Source: Hyphomicrobiales bacterium
Lineage (GTDB): Bacteria; Pseudomonadota; Alphaproteobacteria; Rhizobiales; Rhizobiaceae
DNA length: 64,000 nucleotides
Direction of reading: 5' to 3'
Assembly (NCBI GenBank): GCA_900467685.1
Contig: UBQX01000022.1
Coordinates: 23,980-87,979, forward strand
The position numbers were made by a program, and so were the translations under genes. This document shows, in pieces, positions 45,032-57,184 of the stretch. The notes under the pieces are model-generated. The model ran no database searches. It saw nothing but the letters and a program-made list of their open reading frames with translations, and was not told the origin of the DNA. Each line of letters starts with the position of its first letter. Positions within the stretch are counted from its first letter, which is position 1.

Positions 45032-46785
45032 TGTCATTCCTGTCCCGCATCATGAACATCAAGAGCAAGGCGCATTTTTCTGCGACACCTCGCGGTGTGC
45101 GCAGGGCTGGCGATGGCAAGGCGCGCTTCGAAGGCACACTCAAGCGTTCGGGTGCGCAGGCCAAGAGCCGCGTCGGCATCATCTTTGCGGGCTTCACCGT
45201 TGCCTATGTCATCATCGGTGGGCGGCTGGTCGAATACGGGATGGCGAAGCCCGAGACGGTATCCAGCATCATGCCGTCGGATAACCTGCTCGCGTCACGC
45301 CCCGATCTGCTGGACCGCAACGGTCAGGTTCTGGCAACCGACATCCGGACCGTTTCGCTTTATGCCGAACCGTCCAAGATCATCGATCCGGATGAGGCGC
45401 TGGAGGAGCTTTCCAGCGTTCTGCCGGATCTCGACGCCAAGTCTACCTATCGGAAACTATCCTCGAAGAGCCATTTCCAATGGCTGCGCCGTCAGCTGAC
45501 GCCCCGCCAGCAGAGCCAGATTCTGGCGCTCGGCATTCCGGGCATTGGTTTCAGGCCGGAAAAGCGTCGCTTCTATCCGGGCGGCTCGATCGCCTCGCAT
45601 ATTCTCGGTCTCGTCAATATTGACAACCGCGGCATTGCCGGGATGGAAAAGTACATCGACAGCCAGGGCCTGGCCGATCTCGCTGCCGTCGGCATGACGA
45701 ACGATGCCAAGCTGGAGCCGGTGAAGCTCTCGATCGACCTGCGCGTCCAGAACGCTTTGCATGAGGTTCTGGTTGACGGGATGCAGCGCTATCAGGGCAT
45801 CGGCGCCGGCGGCGTCGTTCTCAACGTGCACACCGGCGAAGTGCTCGCGCTCGCGTCCTATCCCGATTTCGATCCGAACGATCCGACGCATGCCCTTGAC
45901 CCGGACCGCCTGAACCGTGTTTCGGCGGGCACCTATGAAATGGGCTCGACCTTCAAGGCCTTCACCATTGCCATGGGTCTCGACTATGGCACGATGACCC
46001 TCGGCACGACGTTCGATGCCACCAAGCCGCTCTACATTGGCGGTTTCACCATTCACGACTTCCACGGCACGCGCCGCGTGCTGACGGTCGACGAAGTGTT
46101 CGTCCATTCGTCCAACATCGGCGCGGCCCGCATGGCCGATGCGGTCGGGCTGGATGGGCACAAGGCGTTTCTAACCCGCCTGGGCTTGTTGAGCCGCATG
46201 GATACCGAACTGCCGGAAGTGGCGACGCCTTCTCAGCCGCGTGTCTGGAAGCGCATCAATTCGATGACCATCGCTTACGGTCACGGGGTGGCGACGACAC
46301 CGTTGCAGACGGCGGTCGCAGGTGCGGCTCTGGTCAACGGTGGTTATCTGATCCAGCCGACTTTCCTGCCGCGGACGCGACAGGAGGCGGACAAGGTCGC
46401 GGTGAAGGTGGTCAAGGATTCCACCGTTCGCGACATGCGCAAGCTGTTCCGTGACAACGTCGTGGAGTCGGTCGGTTCCGGCAAGCAGGCTGCCGTTCCC
46501 GGCTTCGACGTGGGCGGAAAGACAGGGACGGCCGAAAAGCTCGTCCGTGGCCGCTATGTCAACGGCCACAACTTCAACGCTTTCCTGTCGGCCTTTCCGA
46601 TGCGCGATCCACAATATATGGTTCTTGTCTTCATCGACGATCCGCGAACCGGCGAGCATAATTCCAATCTTGCCGGCAATACGGCGACCCCCATGGTCGG
46701 CCGCGTTATTGCCCGTGTTGCACCTCTTCTTGGTGTTCAGCCGAAATTTGGCCCAGATGGATCGGCAACGCTCGTTTCTTATTAA
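45031..46785 (+). CDS. ftsI: Septal peptidoglycan transpeptidase FtsI (PBP3)
   Basis: This 584-residue class B penicillin-binding protein has a cytoplasmic N-terminus (~1-48), one membrane helix (~49-68), a pedestal domain with RPDLLDRNGQVLATDI, and the transpeptidase domain. Its motifs are STFK (Ser ~306), SSN (~360-362) and KTG (~497-499). It crosslinks septal peptidoglycan with FtsW. The N-terminus is longer than in E. coli and basic. Confidence 0.95.
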   Translation: MSFLSRIMNIKSKAHFSATPRGVRRAGDGKARFEGTLKRSGAQAKSRVGIIFAGFTVAYVIIGGRLVEYGMAKPETVSSIMPSDNLLASRPDLLDRNGQVLATDIRTVSLYAEPSKIIDPDEALEELSSVLPDLDAKSTYRKLSSKSHFQWLRRQLTPRQQSQILALGIPGIGFRPEKRRFYPGGSIASHILGLVNIDNRGIAGMEKYIDSQGLADLAAVGMTNDAKLEPVKLSIDLRVQNALHEVLVDGMQRYQGIGAGGVVLNVHTGEVLALASYPDFDPNDPTHALDPDRLNRVSAGTYEMGSTFKAFTIAMGLDYGTMTLGTTFDATKPLYIGGFTIHDFHGTRRVLTVDEVFVHSSNIGAARMADAVGLDGHKAFLTRLGLLSRMDTELPEVATPSQPRVWKRINSMTIAYGHGVATTPLQTAVAGAALVNGGYLIQPTFLPRTRQEADKVAVKVVKDSTVRDMRKLFRDNVVESVGSGKQAAVPGFDVGGKTGTAEKLVRGRYVNGHNFNAFLSAFPMRDPQYMVLVFIDDPRTGEHNSNLAGNTATPMVGRVIARVAPLLGVQPKFGPDGSATLVSY

Positions 46786-46866
46786 GATCGACGTATTTCC
46801 GTTTAAAATGGACCAAACACGATTCGAGGCGTCCGGATAGGCGGGCGTGAAAGGCGAATATCATCG

Positions 46867-48330
46867 ATGAAGCTTCGTGACCTCGCAGGTTCAGACTTTC
46901 CGGAAATCGATGCATTGCTTGCGGGCGCTGCCGGAGATGTTCAAATCACATCCATCACGGCCGATAGTCGGCAGGTTGCCCATGGCGCGCTTTTCGTGGC
47001 GGTGCCGGGTTCCAAGGCGGATGGCTCCACTTTCGCAGGCGAGGCGGTGACGAAGGGCGCGAGCGCGGTTGTCATTTCCGCCAGCGCTTCGGTCGATGCC
47101 TCGGTGCCCGTGTTGAAGGTGGACGAGCCGCGCCGGTTTCTTTCGCTTGCCGCCGCACGATTCTTCGGATCGCAGCCTGCAGTCATGACGGCGGTCACGG
47201 GGACTGCTGGCAAGACCTCAGTCGCATCGTTCACCCGCCAGATCTGGGCGCATGCCGGCTTTGCTGCCGCTATGATCGGAACGACGGGCGTGATTGCGCC
47301 GGGCCGCGCCGACTATGGGACGCTGACGACGCCGGACCCGGTGTCGCTGCACAAGCTTCTCGCCGAACTCTCGCGCGAGGGTGTGACGCATGCCGCCATG
47401 GAAGCATCCAGCCACGGGCTCGACCAGCACCGTCTCGACGGCGTGAAGCTGGCGGCTGCTGCCTTCACCAATCTCGGGCGCGACCACATGGATTACCATC
47501 CGACGGTCGAGCATTATCTGGCCTCCAAGATGCGGCTCTTCAGTCTTCTGCCCAAGGGCTCGCCGGCGGTGATCTTTTCCGACGACGCCTATTCGCTTCA
47601 TGCCATCGAGGCGGCTGGCCGTGCGGGCTGCGAAGTGCTGACGGTAGGGCGCAAGGGCACGTTCCTGACGCTCAAGCGCGTCGAGCATTTCCGCCACAAG
47701 CAGATGGCCGAAATTCATTGCGGTTCGGACATTTACGAAGTCGATATTCCGCTGGCGGGGGACTTCCAGGTGGCCAATGCCCTCGTGGCTGCCGGCCTTG
47801 CCATGTCCACCGGCGTAAGCCCGGCGGCTGTCATGGCGGCCCTCGGCAAGCTGGTCGGCGCCTCCGGCCGGCTGGAGCTCGTCGGCCATACGGTCGATGG
47901 CGCGCTGGCCTATGTCGATTACGCCCACAAGCCGGATGCGCTCGAAAACGTTCTGACCTCCGTTCGTCCCTTCACGACGGGTCGCGTCATCGTGGTCTTC
48001 GGTTGCGGTGGCGACCGTGACAAGGGTAAGCGGCCGCTGATGGGCGAGATCGCTTCGCGGCTCGCTGACGTGGTCATCGTCACGGACGACAATCCTCGCT
48101 CGGAAGTTCCAGCGGTGATCCGCTCGGAAATTCTCGCGGCAGCGCCGAACGCACTGGAAATAGCCGACCGTGCCGAGGCCATTCGCACCGCTTGCGGCAT
48201 GCTGAAATCCGGCGACACGCTGATCGTTGCCGGCAAGGGACATGAAGAAGGCCAGATCGTCGGGGACAAGGTGCTGCCATTCTCGGATCAGGCCGAGATC
48301 GACAAGGCATTGGGAGGGCTTCAGGCTTGA
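46867..48330 (+). CDS. murE: UDP-MurNAc-tripeptide synthetase (meso-DAP adding)
   Basis: This 487-residue Mur ligase adds meso-diaminopimelate to UDP-MurNAc-L-Ala-D-Glu. It has the ATP loop [27 protein letters not shown], and the DNPRSE motif near residue ~410 that marks DAP specificity over lysine. Its stop overlaps the murF start. The gene is 81 bp after ftsI. Confidence 0.95.
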   Translation: MKLRDLAGSDFPEIDALLAGAAGDVQITSITADSRQVAHGALFVAVPGSKADGSTFAGEAVTKGASAVVISASASVDASVPVLKVDEPRRFLSLAAARFFGSQPAVMTAVTGTAGKTSVASFTRQIWAHAGFAAAMIGTTGVIAPGRADYGTLTTPDPVSLHKLLAELSREGVTHAAMEASSHGLDQHRLDGVKLAAAAFTNLGRDHMDYHPTVEHYLASKMRLFSLLPKGSPAVIFSDDAYSLHAIEAAGRAGCEVLTVGRKGTFLTLKRVEHFRHKQMAEIHCGSDIYEVDIPLAGDFQVANALVAAGLAMSTGVSPAAVMAALGKLVGASGRLELVGHTVDGALAYVDYAHKPDALENVLTSVRPFTTGRVIVVFGCGGDRDKGKRPLMGEIASRLADVVIVTDDNPRSEVPAVIRSEILAAAPNALEIADRAEAIRTACGMLKSGDTLIVAGKGHEEGQIVGDKVLPFSDQAEIDKALGGLQA

Positions 48331-49760
48331 ACTATCTCTGGACGTCGGACGAACTCGTCAGCGCGATGCATGGGAGACCCTTCGGCTCGCTGCCGCAAGG
48401 GGTGACCGGCATTTCCATCGACAGCCGTTCGATCGGCAAGGGTGAAGCCTTCTTCGCCATCAAGGGCGATCGGGTGGACGGGCATGACTATGCTTCGGTC
48501 GCCGCCGCCAATGGTGCGGCGCTGCTGGTCGTGAGTGAGGCGAAGCTTCCCGCGCTCGGGCGCGTGACGACGCCAATGATCGTGGTCGACGATGTGCTTG
48601 CGGGGCTTGAGCGCTTGGGCCGTGCCGCTCGCTTGCGTTCCGCTGCGAAGGTCATCGCGGTCACCGGTTCCGTCGGCAAGACGACGACGAAGGAGATGCT
48701 GCGCAAGGCGCTGGAATCTTCCGGCACTGTTCACGCCTCTGTCGCCTCGTTCAACAATCACTGGGGCGTGCCGCTGACGCTGGCGCGCATGCCGAAGGAT
48801 GTCGATTACGGCGTCTTTGAAATCGGCATGAATCATCCCGGCGAAATCCGCGCGCTGGTTTCGATGGTGCGGCCCGACATTGCCATCATCACGACGGTCG
48901 CCGGAGCGCATCTCGGCAATTTCCGGTCCGTGGAAGAGATCGCTTACGCCAAGTCGGAAATCCTGGAAGGGATCCAGACCGACGGCCACGCCATTCTCAA
49001 TCGCGATATCGAGTATTTTCCGATCCTCGAAAAGGTCGCGATCGAAAACCGTGTTCCGCACATCCATTCCTTTGGCAATAACGCCCGCGCCGACTTCCGG
49101 CTGGCCGAATTCAATGGCCATGCGACGAGCTCCAATCTCTGGGCCGTGATCGGCGGACGCACGATCGAGGTCACGATCGGCGCACCGGGGCGGCATATTG
49201 CCGAGAATGCGCTGGCCGTGCTGGGCGCCGTGTCGCTTGCAGGCGCCGATCTCGATCGTGCAGCCGAAGCGCTCGCTTCCTTCATGCCGGAAAAGGGCAG
49301 GGGCCAGCGGCATATCCTGTCGCTCGGCGAAGGCAAGGGCACGTTCACGCTGATCGACGAGAGCTATAACGCCAATCCGGCCTCCATGCGCGCGGCCATC
49401 GGCTTGCTGGCCGTCACGCCGGCAACGGGCGAGGGACGGCAGATCGCGGTTCTGGGTGACATGCTGGAGATGGGTGAGAATTCACCCTCCATCCATGGCA
49501 ATCTGGCACAACCACTGCGACAGGCTGGCATCAAGCATCTCTGGCTTGCCGGGCGCGACATGCGCCTGCTGGCGGAGGCCATGGCGGGGTCTGCGGATGT
49601 TGCTTATCGCCAGACCGCTGAAGAGCTTGCAGACTATGCGGTTTCTCATGTATCCGACGGCGATGTGCTGGTCGTGAAATCGTCGCTGGGAACAGGTTTC
49701 GGCAAGATCACGGCGGCCCTTCTCAATGCATTCCGGCCGGCAGAATCGGCTGGGGTCTGA
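48327..49760 (+). CDS. murF: UDP-MurNAc-tripeptide:D-alanyl-D-alanine ligase
   Basis: This 477-residue Mur ligase adds D-Ala-D-Ala to the UDP-MurNAc-tripeptide. It has [34 protein letters not shown] and the [17 protein letters not shown]-terminal segment. It starts at a TTG overlapping the murE stop, with a GGAGG ten bases upstream. A 128-bp gap precedes mraY. Confidence 0.93.
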   Translation: MNYLWTSDELVSAMHGRPFGSLPQGVTGISIDSRSIGKGEAFFAIKGDRVDGHDYASVAAANGAALLVVSEAKLPALGRVTTPMIVVDDVLAGLERLGRAARLRSAAKVIAVTGSVGKTTTKEMLRKALESSGTVHASVASFNNHWGVPLTLARMPKDVDYGVFEIGMNHPGEIRALVSMVRPDIAIITTVAGAHLGNFRSVEEIAYAKSEILEGIQTDGHAILNRDIEYFPILEKVAIENRVPHIHSFGNNARADFRLAEFNGHATSSNLWAVIGGRTIEVTIGAPGRHIAENALAVLGAVSLAGADLDRAAEALASFMPEKGRGQRHILSLGEGKGTFTLIDESYNANPASMRAAIGLLAVTPATGEGRQIAVLGDMLEMGENSPSIHGNLAQPLRQAGIKHLWLAGRDMRLLAEAMAGSADVAYRQTAEELADYAVSHVSDGDVLVVKSSLGTGFGKITAALLNAFRPAESAGV

Positions 49761-49888
49761 CAACCTGAAGTGCGTCCGGTGAGCATAGCTTCAAAGGACG
49801 CACTCCAATCCTATGTTTTCTGTGCAATTCCGGACGCAAAACCGGTGCCCACTTTCGCCGGGATTGCGCCAAATTAGAAAGAGCCGCT

Positions 49889-50989
49889 ATGCTGATCTGG
49901 CTTGTGGAACTGTCGCATCATATCCAGTTTTTCAATCTGTTCCGCTACATCACGTTCAGAGCGGGCGCCGCCCTCTTCACCTCCGCCTTCATCGTCTTCG
50001 TCTTCGGGCCGCGCATCATCGCGTCTCTGCGGATCCGCCAGGGCAAGGGCCAGCCGATCCGCGCCGACGGGCCGCAGACGCATTTCAAGAAGGCCGGCAC
50101 GCCGACCATGGGCGGGCTGATGATTCTTGCCGGCATCGTCGTTTCGTCGCTGCTCTGGGCGGATCTTTCAAATGTCTATGTCGTTTCGACGCTGCTGGTG
50201 ACGCTGGGCTTCGGGGCCATCGGCTTCTATGACGACTATCTCAAGGTGACGAAGCAGTCGGACAAGGGCTTTTCCGGCAAGGCGCGCCTCGGCATCGAAT
50301 TCGTGATCGCCGGCATTGCCGTCTATTTCATGATGCGCAACTCCGTTGCGTCTGCCCCGAACGGCTCGATCATTGGCACATCGATCGCGTTTCCCTTCTT
50401 CAAGGACTTCTTCGTCAATCTCGGCATGTTCTTCGTGCTGTTCGGCGGCTTCGTCATCGTGGGCGCGGGCAACGCCGTCAACCTCACGGACGGCCTCGAC
50501 GGCCTTGCCATCGTGCCGGTGATGATCGCCTCTGCCTCCTTCGGCGTGATCGCTTATCTCGCCGGCAACGTCGTCTTTGCGAACTACCTTCAGATCAATT
50601 TCGTGCCCGGCACGGGTGAACTCGCCGTCATCATGGGTGCGGTCATTGGAGCAGGGCTCGGCTTCCTCTGGTTCAACGCGCCACCGGCGGCCATTTTCAT
50701 GGGCGACACGGGGTCGCTCGCTCTTGGCGGCATGATCGGCACCGTTGCCGTTGCCACCAAGCACGAGATCGTCATGGCGATCATTGGCGGTCTCTTCGTC
50801 ATGGAAACGCTGTCGGTCATCATCCAGGTCTTCTGGTTCAAGCGCACCGGCAAGCGCGTCTTCCTCATGGCGCCCATCCACCATCATTTCGAAAAGCTCG
50901 GCTGGACGGAAAGCCAGGTCGTGATCCGGTTCTGGATCATTGCCGTCGGCCTTGCCATGGTCGGCCTTGCCACGCTCAAGCTCAGGTAA
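49889..50989 (+). CDS. mraY: Phospho-MurNAc-pentapeptide translocase
   Basis: This 366-residue membrane protein has ten hydrophobic segments and makes lipid I from UDP-MurNAc-pentapeptide and undecaprenyl phosphate. It has [26 protein letters not shown] (the acidic pair), [13 protein letters not shown] and the C-terminal [19 protein letters not shown] segment. The ATG at 49889 has a GAAAGAGCC upstream. Confidence 0.95.
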   Translation: MLIWLVELSHHIQFFNLFRYITFRAGAALFTSAFIVFVFGPRIIASLRIRQGKGQPIRADGPQTHFKKAGTPTMGGLMILAGIVVSSLLWADLSNVYVVSTLLVTLGFGAIGFYDDYLKVTKQSDKGFSGKARLGIEFVIAGIAVYFMMRNSVASAPNGSIIGTSIAFPFFKDFFVNLGMFFVLFGGFVIVGAGNAVNLTDGLDGLAIVPVMIASASFGVIAYLAGNVVFANYLQINFVPGTGELAVIMGAVIGAGLGFLWFNAPPAAIFMGDTGSLALGGMIGTVAVATKHEIVMAIIGGLFVMETLSVIIQVFWFKRTGKRVFLMAPIHHHFEKLGWTESQVVIRFWIIAVGLAMVGLATLKLR

Positions 50990-50995
50990 TTGCCC

Positions 50996-52387
50996 ATGAT
51001 GCCGGTGACCTCACTCGGCGGCCGCAAGGTCGCCCTTTTCGGGCTAGGCGGTTCGGGCCTTGCCACCGCGCAGGCGCTGATGGCGGGCGGGGCGGATGTA
51101 ATCGCCTGGGACGACAATCCCGCCAGTGTCGAGAAGGCTAAGGCTGCGGGTATCACCACGGCCGATCTGCATGGCATCGACTGGAACTCATTTGAGTGCT
51201 TCGTGTTGTCGCCCGGCGTGCCGCTGACGCATCCGAAGCCGCATTGGACCGTCGATCTCGCGCATGCCGCCGGCGTCGAGATCATCGGTGATGTGGAATT
51301 GTTCGTGCGCGAGCGCATCAAGCTTGCTCCCGATTGCCCATTCATCGCCATTACCGGCACGAATGGCAAATCCACGACCACGGCGCTGATCGCGCATCTC
51401 CTGAAGTCCTCCGGCCGAGATACGCAGCTCGGCGGCAATATCGGCACGGCCGTGCTGACGCTCGATCCGCCGGCGGCAAACCGCTTCTATGTGGTCGAAT
51501 GCTCGTCCTACCAGATCGACCTGGCGCCTTCGATCAATCCCTCCGCCGGCATTCTGCTCAACCTGACGCCCGATCATCTCGACCGTCATGGCACGATGCA
51601 GCACTATGCCGACGTCAAGGAACGGCTGGTCGCGGGCAGCAAAAATGCGATTGTCGGCGTCGATGACAGCTATTGCAGCCAGATCGCCGACAGGATCGAA
51701 CGCGCTGGCGTCACCGTCACGCGCATTTCGCGCCGTCTGGCACTGAAGGACGGGATCTACGCCGATGGCAGCCGCATCCTGGAGGCGGAAGCCGGCAATG
51801 TGAGCGAGCTTCTCGACCTCAAGGGCGTGGAAACACTGCGCGGCGGACACAATGCGCAGAATGCGGCAGCGGCGATTGGCGCGTGCCTTGCGGTTGGCGT
51901 GAGCCTCGACGACATCCGCGCCGGCATCCGCTCCTTCCCAGGCCTGAAGCATCGCATGCAGCCTGTGGGCCGCCGCGACCACGTCACCTTCGTCAACGAT
52001 TCCAAGGCAACGAATGCCGAGGCCGCAGCGCCCGCATTGTCGAGCTACGACCGGATCTACTGGATTGCGGGCGGATTGCCGAAGGAGGGCGGGATTGCGG
52101 CCTTGCAGCCGCTCTTCTCCAAGATTGCCAAAGCTTACCTCATCGGTGAGGCCGCGCCGCAATTTGCCGCGACGCTGGGCGAGGCGGTGCCTTACGAGAT
52201 TTCCGGGACGCTCGATCTGGCTGTGGCGCATGCTGCCAAGGATTCCGCAGCGGACGCGACGGGTCCCGTGGCCGTGATGCTTTCCCCGGCTTGCGCAAGC
52301 TTCGACCAGTACAAGAATTTCGAGGTCCGTGGTGATTCGTTCGTCGCGATCGTGTCTGGCCTCGATGGCGTCACGATGCTGGTTTGA
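50996..52387 (+). CDS. murD: UDP-MurNAc-L-alanine:D-glutamate ligase
   Basis: This 463-residue Mur ligase adds D-Glu. It has an N-terminal [12 protein letters not shown] nucleotide-binding segment, [18 protein letters not shown], and [16 protein letters not shown]. The ATG at 50996 follows AGGTAATTGCCC; the frame also has a TTG at 50990. Six bases separate it from mraY. Confidence 0.94.
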   Translation: MMPVTSLGGRKVALFGLGGSGLATAQALMAGGADVIAWDDNPASVEKAKAAGITTADLHGIDWNSFECFVLSPGVPLTHPKPHWTVDLAHAAGVEIIGDVELFVRERIKLAPDCPFIAITGTNGKSTTTALIAHLLKSSGRDTQLGGNIGTAVLTLDPPAANRFYVVECSSYQIDLAPSINPSAGILLNLTPDHLDRHGTMQHYADVKERLVAGSKNAIVGVDDSYCSQIADRIERAGVTVTRISRRLALKDGIYADGSRILEAEAGNVSELLDLKGVETLRGGHNAQNAAAAIGACLAVGVSLDDIRAGIRSFPGLKHRMQPVGRRDHVTFVNDSKATNAEAAAPALSSYDRIYWIAGGLPKEGGIAALQPLFSKIAKAYLIGEAAPQFAATLGEAVPYEISGTLDLAVAHAAKDSAADATGPVAVMLSPACASFDQYKNFEVRGDSFVAIVSGLDGVTMLV

Positions 52388-52408
52388 GCTCAGCGGGAGA
52401 TCGGTAGA

Positions 52409-53563
52409 ATGGTAAGCCGCGCGGATAGAGGTCGGGTTGCAGACTGGTTCTGGACCATCGACCGGTATTTTCTCTTCGTTTTCGTGCTCCTGATGGGCAT
52501 CGGCTTCATGCTTTCCTTTGCCGCCTCGCCGGCCGTGGCCGAGCGCATCGGCGCGCCCGAATTCCACTTCGTCACCCGGCATGCCGAATTCCTGCTTCCG
52601 GCACTCGCCGTGATGATCGGCTTTTCCTTCATGACTCCGAAAACGGTGCGTCGCACGGCCGTGATCATGCTGATCATTTCGCTGACGTTGATGGTGCTGG
52701 TGCTGTTCATCGGTGTGGAGGTGAAGGGGTCTCGGCGCTGGATTTCGGTCGGTCCGCTTGGCATTCAGGCGTCGGAGTTCATGAAGCCGGCCTTCATCGT
52801 CGTCTGTGCCTGGCTTTTCGCCGAGCATCAGAAACAGCCTGAAATTCCCGGCAACCTCTTTGCGATCCTTCTCTACGGCATTGTCGTGGCGCTTCTCGTC
52901 GCCGAGCCGGACCTTGGCCAGACCATCCTGACCACGTCCGTCTGGGCCGGCATGTTCTTCATGGCCGGCATGCCGTGGCTCTGGATCGCGCTGCTCGCCA
53001 TCTTCGCGGTCGGCGGCCTGACTTCGGCCTATCTTCTGCTTCCCCACGTTGCGGCGCGTATCGACAAGTTCCTGACCGGCGAAGGCGATACGTTCCAGGT
53101 CGACACGGCGCGCCAGGCGATCTTCCGTGGCGGCTGGTTCGGGCAGGGGCCGGGCGAGGGGCAGATGAAGAAGATCATCCCCGACGCCCATACCGACTTC
53201 GTCTTCTCCGTGGCGGCCGAAGAATTCGGCATTATCTTCTGCATGGCGCTGGTTGCGCTCTTCGCGTTCATCGTGATGCGCGGTCTGTCGATTGCCTATC
53301 GCGAGAAGGACCCGTTCAACCGGTTTGCCATTTCCGGTCTGGTGCTGCAGTTCGGCATCCAGTCCTTCATCAACATCGGGGTCAATCTCGAATTGCTGCC
53401 GGCGAAGGGCATGACCTTGCCCTTCATCTCTTATGGCGGTTCGTCGATGATCGCCATCTGCATGACGGCCGGCTTCATCCTGGCGTTGACGCGGCACAGG
53501 CCCGAGACGCGCTCACGCGAGCGCAGCCTGTTCAGCATCGCCCATGGCCATCCTGCCGAGTGA
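52409..53563 (+). CDS. ftsW: Septal peptidoglycan polymerase FtsW
   Basis: This 384-residue SEDS glycosyltransferase has about ten hydrophobic segments. It has GSRRWISVGPLGIQASEFMK, the conserved VAEPDLGQTILTT segment with the catalytic Asp, and the C-terminal GMTLPFISYGGSS motif. It polymerises lipid II at the septum with FtsI. It ends 6 bp before murG. Confidence 0.95.
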   Translation: MVSRADRGRVADWFWTIDRYFLFVFVLLMGIGFMLSFAASPAVAERIGAPEFHFVTRHAEFLLPALAVMIGFSFMTPKTVRRTAVIMLIISLTLMVLVLFIGVEVKGSRRWISVGPLGIQASEFMKPAFIVVCAWLFAEHQKQPEIPGNLFAILLYGIVVALLVAEPDLGQTILTTSVWAGMFFMAGMPWLWIALLAIFAVGGLTSAYLLLPHVAARIDKFLTGEGDTFQVDTARQAIFRGGWFGQGPGEGQMKKIIPDAHTDFVFSVAAEEFGIIFCMALVALFAFIVMRGLSIAYREKDPFNRFAISGLVLQFGIQSFINIGVNLELLPAKGMTLPFISYGGSSMIAICMTAGFILALTRHRPETRSRERSLFSIAHGHPAE

Positions 53564-53569
53564 GGTTTC

Positions 53570-54694
53570 ATGAGTAAAGGCATCGTCATGCTGGCTGCCG
53601 GTGGAACCGGTGGCCACCTCTTTCCGGCCGAAGCGCTCGCGCATAGCCTGAAGGCGCGCGGTTATTCGGTTCATCTGGTGACGGATTCCCGTGCCGAGCG
53701 TTATGCCGGCAAGTTTCCGGCGGACGAAATCCACATCGTGCCCTCGGCGACGATCGGTTCCAAGAACCCGATCGCGATCGCCAAGGCGCTGTTCACGCTC
53801 TGGCAGGGAACGAGCCAGGCGAAGGCGCTGATGCGACGCATCAAGCCCGTGGCGGTGGCTGGTTTCGGCGGCTATCCGACCGTGCCGCCCTTGCTGGCTG
53901 CCTCCAGCCTCGGCCTGCCGACCATGATCCATGAGCAGAATGCCGTGATGGGCCGCGCCAACAAGATGCTGGCGCCGAAGGTCAAGGCCATTGCAGGCGG
54001 CTTCCTGCCGGAGACGGATGGGCCGTTTGGGTCGAAGACCGTGACGACGGGCAATCCGGTTCGCCCCGCGGTTCTCAAGGCCGCCGCGCAGCCTTATGTG
54101 CCGTCTGCCGGTTCCAACCCGTTCAAGCTCGTCGTGTTCGGTGGCAGCCAGGGCGCGCAGTTTTTCTCGACCGCAGTGCCGACTGCCGTCACGCTGCTGG
54201 CGTCCGAACTGCAACAGCGTCTTGTCATCACGCAGCAGGCCCGGCCTGAAGATGCCGATGGCGTCAAGGCCTGCTATCAGAAGCTCGGCATCAATGCCGA
54301 TGTGGCACCATTCTTCACGGACATGGCGGAACGCATCGGGGGCGCACATTTCGTCATCTGCCGTTCTGGTGCGTCGAGCGTTTCCGAGATCTCCGTCATC
54401 GGCCGCCCGGCGCTCTTCGTGCCTTATCCGTTTGCGCTTGATCACGATCAGGCGGCGAATGCGGCTCTTCTGGTAGAGAAGGGCGGCGCGAAGGTCGTGC
54501 AGCAGTCGAAGCTTTCGGCCGAGAAACTGGCCGATGTCCTGAAAATCGCGATGGAAGAGCCCCAGCGGCTGCTTGAAACCGCGCATGCCGCCAAACTTGC
54601 GGGCAAACCGGATGCAGCGAACTTGCTTGCCGATCTCGTGGAGGCTATTGCGGCGGGCAAGACGGCTACAGAATTCAAGGGTCAACGCACATGA
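53570..54694 (+). CDS. murG: UDP-GlcNAc:lipid I N-acetylglucosaminyltransferase
   Basis: This 374-residue glycosyltransferase makes lipid II at the inner membrane. It has the N-terminal [18 protein letters not shown] loop, [16 protein letters not shown], and [10 protein letters not shown], with [18 protein letters not shown] for UDP-GlcNAc binding. The stop overlaps the murC start (ATGA). Confidence 0.95.
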   Translation: MSKGIVMLAAGGTGGHLFPAEALAHSLKARGYSVHLVTDSRAERYAGKFPADEIHIVPSATIGSKNPIAIAKALFTLWQGTSQAKALMRRIKPVAVAGFGGYPTVPPLLAASSLGLPTMIHEQNAVMGRANKMLAPKVKAIAGGFLPETDGPFGSKTVTTGNPVRPAVLKAAAQPYVPSAGSNPFKLVVFGGSQGAQFFSTAVPTAVTLLASELQQRLVITQQARPEDADGVKACYQKLGINADVAPFFTDMAERIGGAHFVICRSGASSVSEISVIGRPALFVPYPFALDHDQAANAALLVEKGGAKVVQQSKLSAEKLADVLKIAMEEPQRLLETAHAAKLAGKPDAANLLADLVEAIAAGKTATEFKGQRT

Positions 54695-56097
54695 AAATGC
54701 CCCAGAGCATCGGGCTCGTCCATTTCATCGGCATCGGCGGCATCGGCATGAGCGGCATTGCCGAGGTGCTGCACAATCTCGGCCATCGGGTGCAGGGCTC
54801 CGACCAGTCTGACAGTGCCAACGTGCAGCGCCTGCGTGCCAAGGGCATTGATGTCTTCGTCGGCCACAAGGCTGAGAACCTGGGCGATGCCGAAGTGGTT
54901 GTCGTGTCGACCGCGATCAAGAAGAACAATCCGGAACTGATTGCCGCGCGCGAGAAGCTGCTTCCCGTCGTGCGCCGCGCCGAAATGCTGGCCGAACTGA
55001 TGCGTTTCCGCAATGCGATTGCCATTGGCGGCACGCATGGCAAGACGACGACGACCTCGATGGTCGCGGCGCTGCTGGAAGCCGGCGGTCTTGACCCGAC
55101 CGTCATCAATGGCGGGATCATCAATGCCTATGGCACCAACGCCCGCATGGGCGAGGGCGAGTGGATGGTGGTCGAGGCCGACGAGTCCGACGGCACGTTC
55201 CTCAAGCTTCCCGCCGATGTCGCGATTGTCACCAATATCGACCCGGAACATCTCGATCATTACGGCAGCTTTGACGCGGTGCGCGCGGCCTTCAAGCAGT
55301 TCGTCGAGAACGTGCCCTTCTACGGCTTCGGCGTCATGTGCCTCGACCATCCGGAAGTGCAGGCACTGGTCAGCCGGATCGAGGACCGAAAGGTCGTGAC
55401 CTATGGCGCGAACCCGCAGGCCGACGTGCGCTTCCTCAATATCCGCATGGAGGGGCCCGTTTCGGTCTTCGATGTCGAGATCCGTCGTCGTCGCACCGGC
55501 GAGACGATCCTGATCGACAATCTGCGTCTGCCCATGCCCGGCCGGCATAACGTGTCCAACGCGACCGCCGCCGTCGCCGTCGCTCAGCGTCTTGGCATTT
55601 CGCCGGATGCGATCCGCAAGGGGATTTCGTCCTTCGGCGGCGTCAAGCGGCGCTTCACCTTTGTCGGCGACTGGAATGGCGTGTCCGTCTATGACGACTA
55701 CGGTCATCATCCCGTCGAGATCAAGGCTGTGTTACGGGCGGCCCGCGAGGCCTGCCAGGGCCGTATCATCGCGGTGCATCAGCCGCATCGCTACAGCCGC
55801 GTTGCGAGCCTGTTCGAGGATTTCGCCGGCTGCTTCAACGATGCCGACACGATCATGATCGCGCCGATCTATGCAGCCGGTGAAGACCCGATCGAGGGCG
55901 TGAGCGCGGAAGAACTCGTTTCGCGCATCAAGTCCGCCGGCCATCGCGATGCGCGGCTTGTTTCCGGCCCGGCGGATATTACGCCCGTGGTTGCAGGCCT
56001 TGCCAAGCCGGGTGATTTCGTAGTCATGTTGGGCGCGGGTAATATTACAAGCTGGGCGGCAGCATTGCCGGAAGAATTGAAGAAGATTGCAGGTTAA
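54691..56097 (+). CDS. murC: UDP-N-acetylmuramate:L-alanine ligase
   Basis: This 468-residue Mur ligase adds L-Ala to UDP-MurNAc. It has [35 protein letters not shown], and [16 protein letters not shown]. Its start overlaps murG by 4 bp and it is 5 bp before murB. Confidence 0.95.
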   Translation: MKMPQSIGLVHFIGIGGIGMSGIAEVLHNLGHRVQGSDQSDSANVQRLRAKGIDVFVGHKAENLGDAEVVVVSTAIKKNNPELIAAREKLLPVVRRAEMLAELMRFRNAIAIGGTHGKTTTTSMVAALLEAGGLDPTVINGGIINAYGTNARMGEGEWMVVEADESDGTFLKLPADVAIVTNIDPEHLDHYGSFDAVRAAFKQFVENVPFYGFGVMCLDHPEVQALVSRIEDRKVVTYGANPQADVRFLNIRMEGPVSVFDVEIRRRRTGETILIDNLRLPMPGRHNVSNATAAVAVAQRLGISPDAIRKGISSFGGVKRRFTFVGDWNGVSVYDDYGHHPVEIKAVLRAAREACQGRIIAVHQPHRYSRVASLFEDFAGCFNDADTIMIAPIYAAGEDPIEGVSAEELVSRIKSAGHRDARLVSGPADITPVVAGLAKPGDFVVMLGAGNITSWAAALPEELKKIAG

Positions 56098-56102
56098 GGC
56101 GC

Positions 56103-57077
56103 ATGAAACAGGTTGACGGTCAGAAACTCTTGGCTTCCTTCGGCGATGCGATGAAGGACGTGCGCGGCCGCATGACGCCTGATGCGCCCATGGATCGCGT
56201 TACCTGGTTCCATGCTGGCGGTCTTGCCGAACTCATGTTCCAGCCGCATGACGTTGACGACCTCGTCACCTTCCTCAAAGGCTTGCCGGATGACGTGCCG
56301 CTGACGGTGGTCGGCGTTGGCTCCAACCTGCTTGTGCGTGACGGTGGCATCAAGGGCGTCGTCGTGCGCCTCTCGGCGAAGGGCTTCGGCGATGTCGAGC
56401 TGGTCGGCGAGAACCGCATCAAGGCCGGCGCGATCTGCCCGGACAAGAACCTCTCCGCCATGGCGCTGGATAACGGCATCGGCGGCTTTGCCTTCTACTA
56501 TGGCATTCCCGGCTCCATCGGCGGCGCGCTGCGCATGAATGCCGGCGCCAATGGTGGCGACACGAGCGAGCGTCTCGTGGAAGCACATGCGGTGGACCGC
56601 AAAGGCAATCTCCATGTGCTCTCCAAGGCGGAGATGGGCTATGGCTATCGTCATTCCTCTGCGCCGGAAGGCCTGATCTTCACGCATGGGGTCTTCGAAG
56701 GCCATGCCGACGACAAGGCGACGATCCGCCAGGAGATGGACGCCGTGCGCCATCATCGCGAGACGGTTCAGCCGGTGCGTGAGAAGACGGGCGGCTCGAC
56801 CTTCAAGAACCCGGAAGGCCATTCGGCCTGGGTGCTGATCGACGAGGCCGGTTGCCGCGGTCTCATGAACGGCGGCGCGCAGATGTCGCCGCTCCATTGC
56901 AACTTCATGATCAATACGGGGCAGGCCACAGCTCACGATCTCGAATATCTCGGCGAGATGGTCCGGGCTCGCGTGTTCGAACATTCAGGCATCAAGCTGG
57001 AATGGGAAATCAAGCGGCTCGGCAATTTCATGCCGGGGCTGGAGATCAAGCCGTTCCTCGGCGTTACCTCCGAGTAA
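56103..57077 (+). CDS. murB: UDP-N-acetylenolpyruvoylglucosamine reductase
   Basis: This 324-residue flavoprotein reduces UDP-GlcNAc-enolpyruvate to UDP-MurNAc with NADPH. It has the FAD-binding [19 protein letters not shown] segment, [20 protein letters not shown], and [20 protein letters not shown] with the Ser proton donor. It is the last gene before a terminator, which separates the mur block from the next genes. Confidence 0.95.
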   Translation: MKQVDGQKLLASFGDAMKDVRGRMTPDAPMDRVTWFHAGGLAELMFQPHDVDDLVTFLKGLPDDVPLTVVGVGSNLLVRDGGIKGVVVRLSAKGFGDVELVGENRIKAGAICPDKNLSAMALDNGIGGFAFYYGIPGSIGGALRMNAGANGGDTSERLVEAHAVDRKGNLHVLSKAEMGYGYRHSSAPEGLIFTHGVFEGHADDKATIRQEMDAVRHHRETVQPVREKTGGSTFKNPEGHSAWVLIDEAGCRGLMNGGAQMSPLHCNFMINTGQATAHDLEYLGEMVRARVFEHSGIKLEWEIKRLGNFMPGLEIKPFLGVTSE

Positions 57078-57085
57078 AAGAACAG

Positions 57086-57117
57086 ACGCTGGCCGAGACG
57101 CCGGCGTTTTCTTTTTC
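57086..57117 (+). terminator. Terminator between murB and the BNR/MoaD-like pair
   Basis: ACGCTGGC (57086-57093) pairs with GCCGGCGT (57100-57107), with one G-T pair, around CGAGAC, then TTTCTTTTTC. It implies that the two genes after it have their own promoter. Confidence 0.78.
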
Positions 57118-57184
57118 ATAAAAGGTTGACTTCAACATATCGAAAACTTGCGCTATGCTAACTCCATCCAAGGGAGGGGAGTTC

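Noticed and set aside
51188..53497. Reverse-strand open frame of 769 codons
   Set aside because: Antisense to murD and ftsW, which both have full family motifs; long antisense frames are common at this GC content.
57126..57159. Promoter for the BNR/MoaD-like pair from TTGACT and TATGCT
   Set aside because: The two boxes are 22 bp apart, which is too far; a TTCAAC at 17 bp is only a 4 of 6 match. A promoter is expected here but cannot be placed.
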